Positions 25,399-33,799 of a stretch of 64,000 nt of DNA are shown here, piece after piece. Numbering within the stretch: the first letter of the stretch is position 1; each line of letters opens with the position of its first letter. Origin of the DNA: Marinobacter confluentis. Its GTDB lineage: Bacteria; Pseudomonadota; Gammaproteobacteria; Pseudomonadales; Oleiphilaceae. Position numbers and translations under genes: made by a program. The notes under the pieces are model-generated. The model was not told the DNA's origin, did no database searches, and saw only the letters and a program-made list of their open reading frames with translations. The DNA lies in assembly GCF_004785685.1 (NCBI RefSeq), contig NZ_SRPF01000001.1, positions 1-64,000 of the forward strand, given 5' to 3'.

Positions 25399-26967
25399 CT
25401 AGGGATCAAGCGTCGCTGGTAAGGCTTTGTTTCGGCCGCTTGCCTTGGCCTGGTAGAGCGCGTCATCCGCAGCCTGAATCAGATCGGATGGAATGTGATG
25501 GTGTGATGGAATCACGGCCGCCACACCGATGCTGATGCTGACGTGGGGGGCAGCGCTGCTGCGAGCGTGTTCAATGTTTGCGTTGGCAACGGCCTCCTTT
25601 AGTTCCGCGGCAATTTCCAGGGCTGCATCAGTACCGGTTCCCGGCAGCATAACCAGGAATTCTTCTCCCCCGAAGCGGGCGACCATATCGGTTTCCCGTT
25701 TGGCTGCCTTGTTCAGGATGCCTGCCATACTCTTCAGGCACTCGTCACCAGCCGGGTGTCCGTAGTGGTCGTTGTATTCCTTGAAATGGTCAATATCGAT
25801 GAGCATCACCGCAATTGGGTCGCCGGTACGCATCAGCAGGTTCCAGGCGCTACGCAGTCTCTTGTCCATGGCCAGCCGGTTAAAAAGACCGGTCAGGGGG
25901 TCTGTTTCGGTCAGTTTTTTCAGTTCAGTGTTGTTGGATTCGATAATGCCGAGCAGGGAATTGAATTCCTGTGAGAGGGCGCCAATTTCATCCTCGTTGC
26001 GAATCTGGGCGCGCAGGGAATAGTCCATGGCGCTGGAAATTTTCGAGATATCCTGCTTTAGGTCCATGACGGGCCTGATCACCAGAACCCGGAACAGCAG
26101 TAACAGGGTGATAGACATGAACAGGGTCAGCAGTACGAACAGTGAAATGCCGTAGACGGTGATTTCACTGCCCAGCTGGGTGATGTGTCGGGGCAGGGTG
26201 ACCGATGTTTTCAAGCTGGGTATACCGCCGATCATCATGATTTTCGACGCTCTCAGAGTCTGATCATCCACTGCCTCGATCCGATAGGCGCCGGAGGCCA
26301 CGGAGTCATTGTCGCGGTTGACGGGTTCAACCTGAAAGTCCAGCACAATCTGCTCCGACAGTGTTTCGATTCGCTGCTCGCTGAGCACTTGCCCGAACAT
26401 AACGTAGCCCCGTGGCTCACCAGTGCCATCACTCTGGTAGATCGGGCGCATGGAGAAAAGTACCGGCAGGTCACCGATCTGAAGGATGCCCCCCGCTTTC
26501 TGGTCGTCCACGTCCGCGTCAAGATCAATCCGTCGGCTGAAGGCATTGGCGACCGGTAGAACAGCGTCCAGGTGCGTGTCAGTGAGGTCTGTTTTGCCTT
26601 CCTCGGCGTTAAAATCGTAAATGCCGGCCCAGAACGGATCACCGGAGTTATCGAGAAACAAGGCGATCTGAATGCCGTAGTTCCAGAAAGTGTCCGGGTG
26701 CAAGTTGGAGTCGATGTAGGCTTCGTTGCGGTCCTGCATGAAGCTGTAAGTGTCGTCCCAGGAGGACCAGTCGTACACGGTAAAGTCGATGGTATCCAGT
26801 TCACCTTCCAGGCGCCTTACCACCCGGTCGATGTTATCCCGCGCGTAATTCAGCTCAATCTCGCTGAACGCCGGATAGACCACGTTCCTCTGAATAAAGT
26901 AGGCCGACAGCGACAACAGGGCCGCCATGAAAATGATGGGGAGGGTCGTTTTTGTTGAAATAGACAT
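25399..26967 (-). CDS. CHASE4-HAMP-GGDEF diguanylate cyclase
   Basis: A 522-residue membrane cyclase predicted to make cyclic di-GMP. The first membrane helix is at residues 9-25. The periplasmic part has the CHASE4 look (DFTVYDWSSWDDTYSF) to about 265, the second helix is at 271-295, and a HAMP linker runs to about 350. The GGDEF domain has the active-site GGEEF at 433-437 and an inhibitory-site RETD at 424-427, exactly five residues before it, so product inhibition is likely. It is convergent with dctD and not obviously part of the transporter circuit. The ligand of the sensor domain is unknown. Confidence 0.92.
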   Translation of the reverse strand: MSISTKTTLPIIFMAALLSLSAYFIQRNVVYPAFSEIELNYARDNIDRVVRRLEGELDTIDFTVYDWSSWDDTYSFMQDRNEAYIDSNLHPDTFWNYGIQIALFLDNSGDPFWAGIYDFNAEEGKTDLTDTHLDAVLPVANAFSRRIDLDADVDDQKAGGILQIGDLPVLFSMRPIYQSDGTGEPRGYVMFGQVLSEQRIETLSEQIVLDFQVEPVNRDNDSVASGAYRIEAVDDQTLRASKIMMIGGIPSLKTSVTLPRHITQLGSEITVYGISLFVLLTLFMSITLLLLFRVLVIRPVMDLKQDISKISSAMDYSLRAQIRNEDEIGALSQEFNSLLGIIESNNTELKKLTETDPLTGLFNRLAMDKRLRSAWNLLMRTGDPIAVMLIDIDHFKEYNDHYGHPAGDECLKSMAGILNKAAKRETDMVARFGGEEFLVMLPGTGTDAALEIAAELKEAVANANIEHARSSAAPHVSISIGVAAVIPSHHHIPSDLIQAADDALYQAKASGRNKALPATLDP

Positions 26968-27003
26968 ACAACATACTTCCTGTCTTTTCGCCGGCCTGGT
27001 TGG

Positions 27004-28389
27004 CTAAAGATTCGCCTCCGCGTATTCGGCCAGCACTGAACGTGGAACACCCTGCAAATGGATGTGACCGCCGTGCCGGAAACTCTTGAAGCGTTCGGTC
27101 ATATAGGTCAGGCCCGAACTCAGCGCGCTGAGGTAGGGCGTGTCTATCTGAGCCAGGTTACCCAGGCAGATCACCTTGGAACCATTACCGGCACGAGTAA
27201 TGATAGTCTTGATCTGGTGGGGCGTCAGGTTCTGGGATTCGTCAATGATGATCAGGCTGTGCTGGAAGCTGCGGCCACGAATATAGTTCATGGATTTGAA
27301 GTGCAGCGGCACCTTGCTGAGGATGTAATCAACGCTGGCGGTCATGTTCTCGTCGTCCTCATGAAGCGCTTCCAGGTTGTCTACGATGGCGCCCAGCCAG
27401 GGTTCCATTTTCTCCGCCTCGGTGCCGGGCAGGAAGCCGATGTCTTCATCAAGCCCCTGAGTGCTGCGTGTGGCGATGATACGTTTGTAGAGCTTGCTGG
27501 CCACGGTCATTTCAATGCAGGCCGCCAGGGCCAGGATGGTTTTACCGGAGCCGGCGGAACCGGTCAGGTTGACCAGGTGGATGTCCGGGTCCAGCAGCAG
27601 GTTCAGGGCAATGGCCTGGTAGATATCCCGGGGTATCAGCCCCCAGACTTCCTCATTCATCAGGTCATGCTGGTGCAGGTCACGGATCACCAGTTTGTCG
27701 TCGCTTAAATCCGATACCTTGCCCACAAACCCCTGTTCATCAATCACAAACTCGTTGATGGTAAGCTTTGCCAGCTCGCCCTCTCGGCGCAGAATGTGTT
27801 CGGTGATGCCCTCACGCTGAATGGTTTCGACTTTCTCAATGGTGTCCCAGAAGGAACTGGCAAATTCCTTGTAGCCTTTTGGCAGCAGGTCAATGTCGTC
27901 CAGCAGCATGTCGTTGTGGTAATCCTGGGCTTCCACGCCAAAGCCGCGGGCTTTGAGCCGCATATTGATGTCTTTGCTGACCAGGATGATGTCGCGGGAC
28001 TTGTGGCGCGCCTGAAGGGCCGCCAGGGTGTTGATGATCTTGTTGTCGTTGAGGTGCTCGGGCAGGCCGTGATTGCCCTGATGTTCAGTGCTCATCAGGA
28101 TAGACAGTGCACCCAGCGGCTCCGCTTTCTTGCCCCTGACAATGGGAACGCCTTTTTCGATGTCACCCGGTGTGGCGTCGCCCAGCAGTTTGTCGATGTT
28201 GCGAATGGCCTGTCTGCAGTCGGCGGCAACCGCCTGTTTACCGGATTTGAGGCTATCAAGTTCTTCAAGGACCGTCATCGGAATGATGACATCGTGTTCT
28301 TCGAAATTCAGGAGGGCGTTGGGATCATGGATCAGGACGTTAGTGTCGAGGACGTACATCTTTCTGCGAGCCTGCGGTGCTCTTGGCAT
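27004..28389 (-). CDS. PIN-PhoH fusion ATPase (YlaK/PhoH2-like)
   Basis: A 461-residue protein with an N-terminal PIN nuclease-like domain (MYVLDTNVLIHDP, residues 11-23; later acidic positions KDINMRLKARG) and a C-terminal PhoH P-loop ATPase domain (Walker A NLTGSAGSGKT near residue 273; Walker B HSLIIIDESQNL near 377). PhoH2-type PIN-PhoH proteins are RNA-unwinding and cleaving enzymes in mycobacteria. This standalone chromosomal version is common in gammaproteobacteria. The start at 28389 has AGAGAGGT about nine bases upstream. The upstream neighbour on the same strand is a CBS protein. Confidence 0.92.
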   Translation of the reverse strand: MPRAPQARRKMYVLDTNVLIHDPNALLNFEEHDVIIPMTVLEELDSLKSGKQAVAADCRQAIRNIDKLLGDATPGDIEKGVPIVRGKKAEPLGALSILMSTEHQGNHGLPEHLNDNKIINTLAALQARHKSRDIILVSKDINMRLKARGFGVEAQDYHNDMLLDDIDLLPKGYKEFASSFWDTIEKVETIQREGITEHILRREGELAKLTINEFVIDEQGFVGKVSDLSDDKLVIRDLHQHDLMNEEVWGLIPRDIYQAIALNLLLDPDIHLVNLTGSAGSGKTILALAACIEMTVASKLYKRIIATRSTQGLDEDIGFLPGTEAEKMEPWLGAIVDNLEALHEDDENMTASVDYILSKVPLHFKSMNYIRGRSFQHSLIIIDESQNLTPHQIKTIITRAGNGSKVICLGNLAQIDTPYLSALSSGLTYMTERFKSFRHGGHIHLQGVPRSVLAEYAEANL

Positions 28390-28425
28390 AGGGTGCGATA
28401 CCTCTCTGGTGCTCTGTTCAGCTAA

Positions 28426-28932
28426 TCAGCCGGCTGGTTCGCTGGTACCGGCGCAGCGTTTGGTGAGCTCCTTGTCGGAGATCAGTTTCAGCATATCGTA
28501 GGTGGTTACAATACCCGTAATTTTTTTCTCTTTGGTGATGAAGATACGGTGAAGGTGCTCTTTCATCATGACTTCGGCAATGTCCTGAACCGGAGTCTGT
28601 TCGTCAACCGACAGCACCAGCGGCGTCATGATGTCCCGCACTTCCACGGGTACCTTGCCCATTTCCTCGAAGATGACCATGCGCAGCCGCCTGGCCTCCT
28701 GTTCTTCTTCCTCGGTCATGGGGTTGGCGCCCGGGTTGGCACGATTGGCGTTCCAGCGGAATTCGGTGATGTCTTTCAGGGTGGCAATGCCGACAATTTC
28801 GCCAGTGTCATCCGTGACCGGGCTTCCGGTGATTTCGTTGTCCGTTAGAAACCTTGCCAGCCGGTCCATCGTCCATGACTGGGGTACGGCCTTTATGCTG
28901 GGTGTCATGATCTCATGAGCGAGAACAGTCAT
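28426..28932 (-). CDS. Tandem CBS-domain protein
   Basis: A 168-residue soluble protein made of two CBS motifs: residues 1-60 (AHEIMTPSIKAVPQSW, then SPVTDDTGEIVGIATLKDI) and 95-155 (VRDIMTPLVLSVDEQT, then ITGIVTTYDML). The insert between them is acidic and helical (MTEEEEQEARRLR). Such pairs bind adenine nucleotides and regulate a partner. No fused catalytic domain is present. It lies 36 bases upstream of the PIN-PhoH gene on the same strand and may be co-transcribed with it. Confidence 0.88.
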   Translation of the reverse strand: MTVLAHEIMTPSIKAVPQSWTMDRLARFLTDNEITGSPVTDDTGEIVGIATLKDITEFRWNANRANPGANPMTEEEEQEARRLRMVIFEEMGKVPVEVRDIMTPLVLSVDEQTPVQDIAEVMMKEHLHRIFITKEKKITGIVTTYDMLKLISDKELTKRCAGTSEPAG

Positions 28933-29000
28933 CGACGTCAGGGCTCCGTGGCATTCCGTTGACTTAGAGCTTAGCTGTTCCTTCTGGAGTCGTCATCCCC

Positions 29001-29762
29001 TTATTGGGGTTGCGATGCGCCTGAAGATTGTGTTGCCGGAACAACGGCATTCAAGCGGTTATTGGCGTCGTAGATCAGCTCGTAGCCCTGGTAGCGCTGC
29101 TGACCTGCGACCTGCTCCAGTTTTTCCATGGATTTAAGGGGAATGTCCACCAGCAGGGAGTTGACCAGCCAGCCGGGAATGGATCCGTTAGGCTCAGTAT
29201 GCTGGATCCAGGTCATACGGGTCTGATCGCCCTTGGGCGTGAACCGGTAAAGCGTGTCGGAGCGGTCCACGCGAATATAATCGGCCTCAGGGTCACGGCG
29301 CTGAGGTACAGCGTTGAGATCCATGAGGATGTCGCCGCCAGCATTCCGACCATGAGTGCGGATTCGCAAAACGTAGTCGCGGTCTGCGACTGGCCACGGC
29401 ATGTCATTGACCGAATAGGCATAGCGGTCATGGAAACTGCCATTGCCGAAGGCGTAAGATTCTGAGCAGTTATGGACCCACTCGGTACAGGACTCGGGAT
29501 TAACCATGACGGCCATCAGGTTTTCAATGGGCGTGTCCAGAAGGGCGACAGCCTTGAACGCCTGGAAACTGGAATCCGGCTGGTCAATGGTGAAAACCCT
29601 GATAGAACCGGATTCCTTGCGCAACTCCCAGCCTTCGGCATCCTCCGCTGGTAGTCCGGCAGCGGCACTAACGGGAAACATCAGGGCTACGGCAATGAGT
29701 GCACCTCGTGCGGCCTGGGCAATCGACGGCCGCCGAGCATCCTGGGTGCTCGGATTCTGCAT
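29001..29762 (-). CDS. Periplasmic START-domain lipid-binding-like protein
   Basis: A 253-residue protein with an N-terminal signal peptide (hydrophobic core about residues 19-34, cleavage near VSAAAG) followed by a START/SRPBCC fold: EGWELRKESGSIRVFTI, NDMPWPVADRDYVLR and a C-terminal amphipathic helix. START domains bind lipids or other hydrophobic ligands in a deep cavity, and bacterial members are mostly uncharacterised. The secreted form suggests binding in the periplasm. It stands between the CBS gene and minE, all on the minus strand, but with spacing that suggests its own promoter. Confidence 0.87.
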   Translation of the reverse strand: MQNPSTQDARRPSIAQAARGALIAVALMFPVSAAAGLPAEDAEGWELRKESGSIRVFTIDQPDSSFQAFKAVALLDTPIENLMAVMVNPESCTEWVHNCSESYAFGNGSFHDRYAYSVNDMPWPVADRDYVLRIRTHGRNAGGDILMDLNAVPQRRDPEADYIRVDRSDTLYRFTPKGDQTRMTWIQHTEPNGSIPGWLVNSLLVDIPLKSMEKLEQVAGQQRYQGYELIYDANNRLNAVVPATQSSGASQPQ

Positions 29763-29867
29763 TACAGACTCTTCCTTGGGAATGGTGGCAAGAGCTTATC
29801 ACGCCTTCTCAGCGTTCAACCTGCCCTGATTCAGGGTTTGTGAACTGGGTAGCCGAACCAGCCAGGA

Positions 29868-29907
29868 CGGGCCGGATTTGGCCCGCCATGACGGCGGTTG
29901 TACCGCC
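29868..29907 (-). terminator. Double hairpin after minE
   Basis: CGGGCC (29868-29873) pairs with GGCCCG (29880-29885), and GGCGG (29893-29897) with CCGCC (29903-29907). They lie 20-60 bases beyond the minE stop. T-runs are short, so termination may be only partial. Confidence 0.45.
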
Positions 29908-29927
29908 ATCCCGGCGGCTTGAGGACG

Positions 29928-30182
29928 TTAGTGTTCGGGAAGTGTGACGTTCAGCTCCAGCACGGAGTGGCTGTCGGTGCGGTCGACCTCCACCTGAACC
30001 ATGTCGTCGCTGATCTGCACATATTTGCGGATGACTGCCAGCAACTCCTGCTGAAGCTGGGGCAGGTAGTCCGGCTGATCCCGCTGGCCACGTTCGTGGG
30101 CAACGATAATCTGCAGGCGCTCTTTGGCAACACTGGCGGTGCGGGTGTTCTTCTTGCTTTTGAAATAGTCCAGGAAACTCAT
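29928..30182 (-). CDS. minE: Cell division topological specificity factor MinE
   Basis: An 84-residue protein that stimulates MinD ATPase and drives pole-to-pole oscillation of the division inhibitor. The N-terminal membrane-targeting helix is [11 protein letters not shown]. The MinD-contact region [14 protein letters not shown] is at about 19-32, followed by the beta-rich dimerisation domain. Length and motifs are as in E. coli MinE. It follows minD by three bases and is the last gene of the min run. Confidence 0.96.
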   Translation of the reverse strand: MSFLDYFKSKKNTRTASVAKERLQIIVAHERGQRDQPDYLPQLQQELLAVIRKYVQISDDMVQVEVDRTDSHSVLELNVTLPEH

Positions 30183-30185
30183 CCC

Positions 30186-30998
30186 TTAGCCCCCCTTGAA
30201 CATCCGTGAGAAGAAACCCTTTTTCTGCGAGGACATGAAACGGTGCTCCCGCTCTTCGCCCAGCAGCCGTGCCACGGCATCTTCATAAGCCTGCCCGGCG
30301 TCACTCTCTTCTTCCAGAATCACCGGGACGCCCTGGTTGGAGGCGTTCAGAACAATCTGGGATTCGGGGATCACGCCCAGCAGCGGGATGGCCAGTATTT
30401 CTTCTACGTCTGCCACCGACAGCATCTCGCCTTTTTCCACGCGGTCCGGGTTATAACGGGTCAGCAGCAGGTGTTCCTTGACCGGGTCCTGCCCCATCTC
30501 GGCGCGTCGGGATTTGCTCTGCAGGATGCCCAGAATGCGGTCGGAGTCCCGCACAGAAGACACTTCCGGGTTAGTGACAACGATGGCCTCATCGGCGTAG
30601 TAGAGCGCCATCAGCGCGCCGTGCTCAATACCGGCGGGAGAATCACACACAATGTAGTCGAAACGCTCGGAGAGCTCGTTGATGACTTTTTCTACGCCTT
30701 CCTTGGTGAGGGCTTCTTTCTCGCGGGTCTGGGACGCAGGCAGGATATATAGCGTTTCTACACGCTTATCCTTGATCAGTGCCTGGTTCAGGCTGGCTTC
30801 GCCCTGAATGACGTTTACAAAGTCATACACCACGCGGCGTTCGCAGTTCATGATGAGATCCAGATTGCGCAGGCCCACATCGAAATCAATCACCACCGTT
30901 TTGTGGCCGAGTTTCGCAAGCCCGGTACTGATCGAGGCACTGGTTGTGGTTTTGCCCACGCCACCTTTTCCTGAGGTAACGACAATGATTCTAGCCAA
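30186..30998 (-). CDS. minD: Septum site-determining ATPase MinD
   Basis: A 270-residue ParA/MinD-type ATPase. The deviant Walker A KGGVGKTT is at 11-18, with signature Lys K11 and catalytic-type K16. Switch segments include VIDFDVGLRNLDLIMN and CDSPAGIEHGA. The C-terminal amphipathic helix (KKGFFSRMFKGG) is the membrane-targeting sequence. MinD-ATP recruits MinC to the membrane and MinE to release it. It sits 51 bases after minC and directly before minE. Confidence 0.97.
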   Translation of the reverse strand: MARIIVVTSGKGGVGKTTTSASISTGLAKLGHKTVVIDFDVGLRNLDLIMNCERRVVYDFVNVIQGEASLNQALIKDKRVETLYILPASQTREKEALTKEGVEKVINELSERFDYIVCDSPAGIEHGALMALYYADEAIVVTNPEVSSVRDSDRILGILQSKSRRAEMGQDPVKEHLLLTRYNPDRVEKGEMLSVADVEEILAIPLLGVIPESQIVLNASNQGVPVILEEESDAGQAYEDAVARLLGEEREHRFMSSQKKGFFSRMFKGG

Positions 30999-31049
30999 AA
31001 TTGCATCCCTGTTTTTTCAGTGAATTCGAATGTGTCTGTTCAGTTGAGA

Positions 31050-31841
31050 TCAGCCCTTGTCCAGCGGCGTTACCACCAGCAGATCGTCCTTGAGCTGGAT
31101 CTGGACGGCGGTTTTCCAGCCGTTATCCTGAAGATCTTCCGAGATTTTATAGTGTCCTGCAATGGACACAAGCTCTGCTTCCAGCGACTGGCAAAAAACC
31201 CGTGCGTGTTCTGCCCCGTGAATACCGGCCAGTGCACGGCCTCTGAGCGGCCCGTACACATGCACATTGCCTGCGGCAAGCACTTCTGCCCCGGCCTGCA
31301 CTGAGGCCAGGATGATCAGGTCGCCTTCGGGCGCGTAGACCTGCTGGCCTGAACGCACGGGCTGACTGACGATGCGGGCCGGCACGGGCTCGCCGGGTTC
31401 TGTGTGCCCCGGCGATCCAGTCTGCGCCTTATTCGGTGCGGCCGCTACAGACGAAGCATTGCTGTCGGTGGCGTCAACTGCGGGTTCGCTGATGTCCCGG
31501 TCGCGCTGGCTGCCGCCGGGCAGCAGCGCCAGCGCCGCGCCCCGTGCCAGTCGGCGTTGGTCATCATTGCCACCGCGCACGCCTATCACATGGATATTAT
31601 GGCGGCGGCAGGTGCCGATGATCTTAAAAAAATCCAGCTCACTGCTCAGGCCTTCATATTTCTCCAGGCTGATAATCAGCGGGATATCCTTGAAAAAGCC
31701 GGGTGCCTGGTTGATCTTGTCACGCAGTGTCTGCTCGAATTCACTTTCCTCAAAAAAATACAGCTCCAGCGCAGTCATGGAGACGCTGGCACTTTTCAGC
31801 TGAAAACACTGGGTAACGCCAGATGCAGCGGTATCAGTCAT
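31050..31841 (-). CDS. minC: Septum site-determining protein MinC
   Basis: A 263-residue inhibitor of FtsZ assembly. The N-terminal alpha/beta domain runs to about residue 110, then comes a long polar linker rich in Ala, Ser and Pro, and then the right-handed beta-helix C-terminal domain (QVYAPEGDLIILASVQAGAE, then GPLRGRALAGIHG) that binds MinD. The ATG at 31841 shares its A with the TGA of the upstream HopJ-family gene (TGATG), so translation is coupled. The TTG in the same frame one codon earlier is less likely. Confidence 0.95.
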   Translation of the reverse strand: MTDTAASGVTQCFQLKSASVSMTALELYFFEESEFEQTLRDKINQAPGFFKDIPLIISLEKYEGLSSELDFFKIIGTCRRHNIHVIGVRGGNDDQRRLARGAALALLPGGSQRDRDISEPAVDATDSNASSVAAAPNKAQTGSPGHTEPGEPVPARIVSQPVRSGQQVYAPEGDLIILASVQAGAEVLAAGNVHVYGPLRGRALAGIHGAEHARVFCQSLEAELVSIAGHYKISEDLQDNGWKTAVQIQLKDDLLVVTPLDKG

Positions 31842-32227
31842 CAATGGCTCTCTTCGGTGGTGTCTCCCGGGCCGGTGGCCGGGCGTTTGCGTAAAGGTGT
31901 TTCATCAAAACGGATGCCGGACCAGCCGGTCGCCATGAACTGGCGGATATTGCCATGGCTGTCACCGGTAGGGTCGTCCAGCACCTGCTGATAGTGTTCG
32001 GCGAACAGGCGCAGGGTATCGGCTTCATTCAGGTTGCAGTACTGGGCCAATGAAAAAACCCGGCAAGAGCCTTCGTTCTCCCCGGCGGCATTAAACAGCG
32101 GCCCGTTGTGGAAACCTTTGGGCTGATAGTCGAAGGCCTGGCCAATCAGTTCCAGAGTATCCGCAAACCGGCCGTGGCCGGCCTCAATGGACGCCAGGTG
32201 CACCTGTACCCGCTGGTTAAGATTCAA
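31841..32227 (-). CDS. HopJ-family protein (named after a type III effector), function unknown
   Basis: A 128-residue protein matching the HopJ family: FADTLELIGQAFDYQPKGF, then FHNGPLFNAAGENEGSCRVF and HGNIRQFMATGWSGIRFD. The start is probably TTG 32227, overlapping the stop of the DUF1244 gene (TTGA), with AAAGG nine bases upstream; the open frame extends to 32281 within that gene. Its own stop overlaps the minC start. The family name comes from a Pseudomonas effector, yet homologues are spread over free-living gammaproteobacteria. No secretion genes are visible here, so a cytosolic housekeeping role is likelier. Confidence 0.85.
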   Translation of the reverse strand: MNLNQRVQVHLASIEAGHGRFADTLELIGQAFDYQPKGFHNGPLFNAAGENEGSCRVFSLAQYCNLNEADTLRLFAEHYQQVLDDPTGDSHGNIRQFMATGWSGIRFDETPLRKRPATGPGDTTEESH

Positions 32228-32514
32228 TGCTGATGGCCTTTCATGTCCTGCTTGGCGTCGGTCTGGTAATTGGCTTTCCACTCTTCATAGGGCATGCCGT
32301 AGATGATCTCGCGGGCCTGCGGATCCGACAGGTCGAAACCTCGCTCACTGGCTTCTGCCCGGTACCATTTGGACAGGCAGTTTCGGCAGAAGAAAGCCAG
32401 GTTCATCAGATCAATGTTCTGAACTTCGGTGTGCTCGCGCAGATGTCTGACAAGTTTGCGAAAGGCTGCAGCCTCAATTTCGGTCTGGGCATCCTGGGGA
32501 ATCTGATCAGTCAT
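32224..32514 (-). CDS. DUF1244 family protein
   Basis: A 96-residue acidic, mainly helical protein that I recognise as DUF1244. The family core is LAFFCRNCLSKWYRAEA followed by REIIYGMPYEEWKANYQ. The paired Cys residues in FCRNCL look able to bind a metal, but this is unproven. It ends in a His-containing tail (KGHQH). It is the first gene of a coupled run with the HopJ-family gene and minCDE, and is divergent from dinB across a 134-base control region. I cannot name its function. Confidence 0.85.
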   Translation of the reverse strand: MTDQIPQDAQTEIEAAAFRKLVRHLREHTEVQNIDLMNLAFFCRNCLSKWYRAEASERGFDLSDPQAREIIYGMPYEEWKANYQTDAKQDMKGHQH

Positions 32515-32530
32515 AATAGGGCATCCGTTT

Positions 32531-32577
32531 AACGGTTGATTTGAGCAGTCCTGTAACGGTCAATTTGAACAGTCCTG
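32531..32577. repeat. Tandem 23-base imperfect repeat in the DUF1244/dinB control region
   Basis: AACGGTTGATTTGAGCAGTCCTG (first 20: 32531-32550) is repeated at 32555-32577 with three changes and a one-base spacer, giving a 24-base period (just over two helical turns). It starts 17 bases before the DUF1244 start codon and 33 bases from the LexA box. It may be a doubled operator for the DUF1244-min transcript, or a recent slip duplication. Confidence 0.7.
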
Positions 32578-32609
32578 ACATTCTCTGCATGTTACCTTAA
32601 GATACAAGG

Positions 32610-32625
32610 CTGTACATATGTACAG
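32610..32625 (+). promoter_or_regulatory. LexA (SOS) box
   Basis: CTGTACATATGTACAG is a perfect 16-base palindrome and fits the gammaproteobacterial consensus CTGT-N8-ACAG exactly. It lies 24-39 bases upstream of dinB, where LexA would block transcription. SOS control of dinB is known in many bacteria. Confidence 0.92.
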
Positions 32626-32648
32626 ACCGTTTACCCGATTAGAACGCC

Positions 32649-33713
32649 ATGGCCCAACGCAAGATTATCCACGTGGACTGCGACTGTTTCTACGCCGCAG
32701 TGGAGATGCGCGACGACCCCACCCTGCGGGATGTGCCCCTGGCCGTTGGCGGGCAGGGCGGCCGCGGCGTGGTGACCACGTGCAACTATAAAGCACGCGC
32801 TTTCGGCGTGCGCTCGGCCATGCCGGGCGGCGAAGCCCGCCGGCTCTGCCCGGGCCTGGTTACAGTGCCGCCAGATATGAACCGGTATCGCACCGCATCG
32901 GGCCAGGTCATGGCCATTCTGCGCGAGCTGACTGATCTGGTCGAGCCTTTATCGCTGGATGAAGCCTTTCTCGACGTCACCGAGGTTACAGATCATAAAG
33001 GAAGCGCCACCCTGATGGCCGAATACCTTCGGCAACGGGTAAGGAATGAAGTGGGTATTACCATTTCCGCCGGCGTCGCGCCTAACAAGTTTCTGGCCAA
33101 AATCGCCAGCGACTGGGAAAAGCCGGACGGCCTCTTTGTGATAACCCCAGACAGGGTTGATGAATTTGTTCAGGCGCTGCCGGTGGAAAAGCTGTTCGGA
33201 GTGGGGAAAGTCACCGCCGGCAAGCTGCACGATCTGGGCGTGAACACCTGTGGTGATCTTCAGACGGTCCCGGTGGATGGACTGCTGGACCGCTTCGGGA
33301 AACAGGGCTATCGGCTCCGAGAGATGGCCTTCGGGCGGGACAACCGGGATGTGGTGGTGTCACGCGTTGCCAAGTCCGTCAGTGTGGAGCGCACCTTTTC
33401 CCAGGACCTACCGGATAAAAGCGCCTGCGATTCAGTGATGGCGTCGCTGGTGGCGGACCTGAACCTACGTCTCAGTCGCAAGGCCGGGCGCAAGCCGATC
33501 CACAAGCTGTTTATCAAGATTCGCTACAGTGATTTTTCCACCCATACCCTGGAGCGGGTGCGGGATCAGGTACAGCAGCCGGAACTTGCAGATTATCAGC
33601 CGTTGTTGGATGAACTGGTGACCAACACTGAGCGGCCGGTGCGTCTGCTCGGCCTGGGTGTGCGCTTTCGCAATGACGAGTCGCCGACGACCCAGCTAAG
33701 ACTATTCGAGTGA
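32649..33713 (+). CDS. dinB: DNA polymerase IV (DinB, Y-family)
   Basis: A 354-residue error-prone translesion polymerase. The catalytic acidic residues are in place: D10 in [17 protein letters not shown], and D104-E105 in [10 protein letters not shown]. The finger/palm motif [17 protein letters not shown] is present, and the little-finger domain occupies the last ~110 residues. The C-terminus (TQLRLFE) resembles a beta-clamp binding peptide. It is monocistronic and preceded by the LexA box, so it should be induced by DNA damage. Confidence 0.96.
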   Translation: MAQRKIIHVDCDCFYAAVEMRDDPTLRDVPLAVGGQGGRGVVTTCNYKARAFGVRSAMPGGEARRLCPGLVTVPPDMNRYRTASGQVMAILRELTDLVEPLSLDEAFLDVTEVTDHKGSATLMAEYLRQRVRNEVGITISAGVAPNKFLAKIASDWEKPDGLFVITPDRVDEFVQALPVEKLFGVGKVTAGKLHDLGVNTCGDLQTVPVDGLLDRFGKQGYRLREMAFGRDNRDVVVSRVAKSVSVERTFSQDLPDKSACDSVMASLVADLNLRLSRKAGRKPIHKLFIKIRYSDFSTHTLERVRDQVQQPELADYQPLLDELVTNTERPVRLLGLGVRFRNDESPTTQLRLFE

Positions 33714-33799
33714 ACAGCTCAATCATCAGTTAGGCGGTCAGCAGCTTCGGGTAGCCACGCTCGCCTCCTGACAGCAGGAATTCCCGCTGGTCCACCTTT

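Noticed and set aside
31841..32227. A secreted type III effector (HopJ)
   Set aside because: Coupled to minC and lacking any secretion gene or effector-type N-terminus; family name only.
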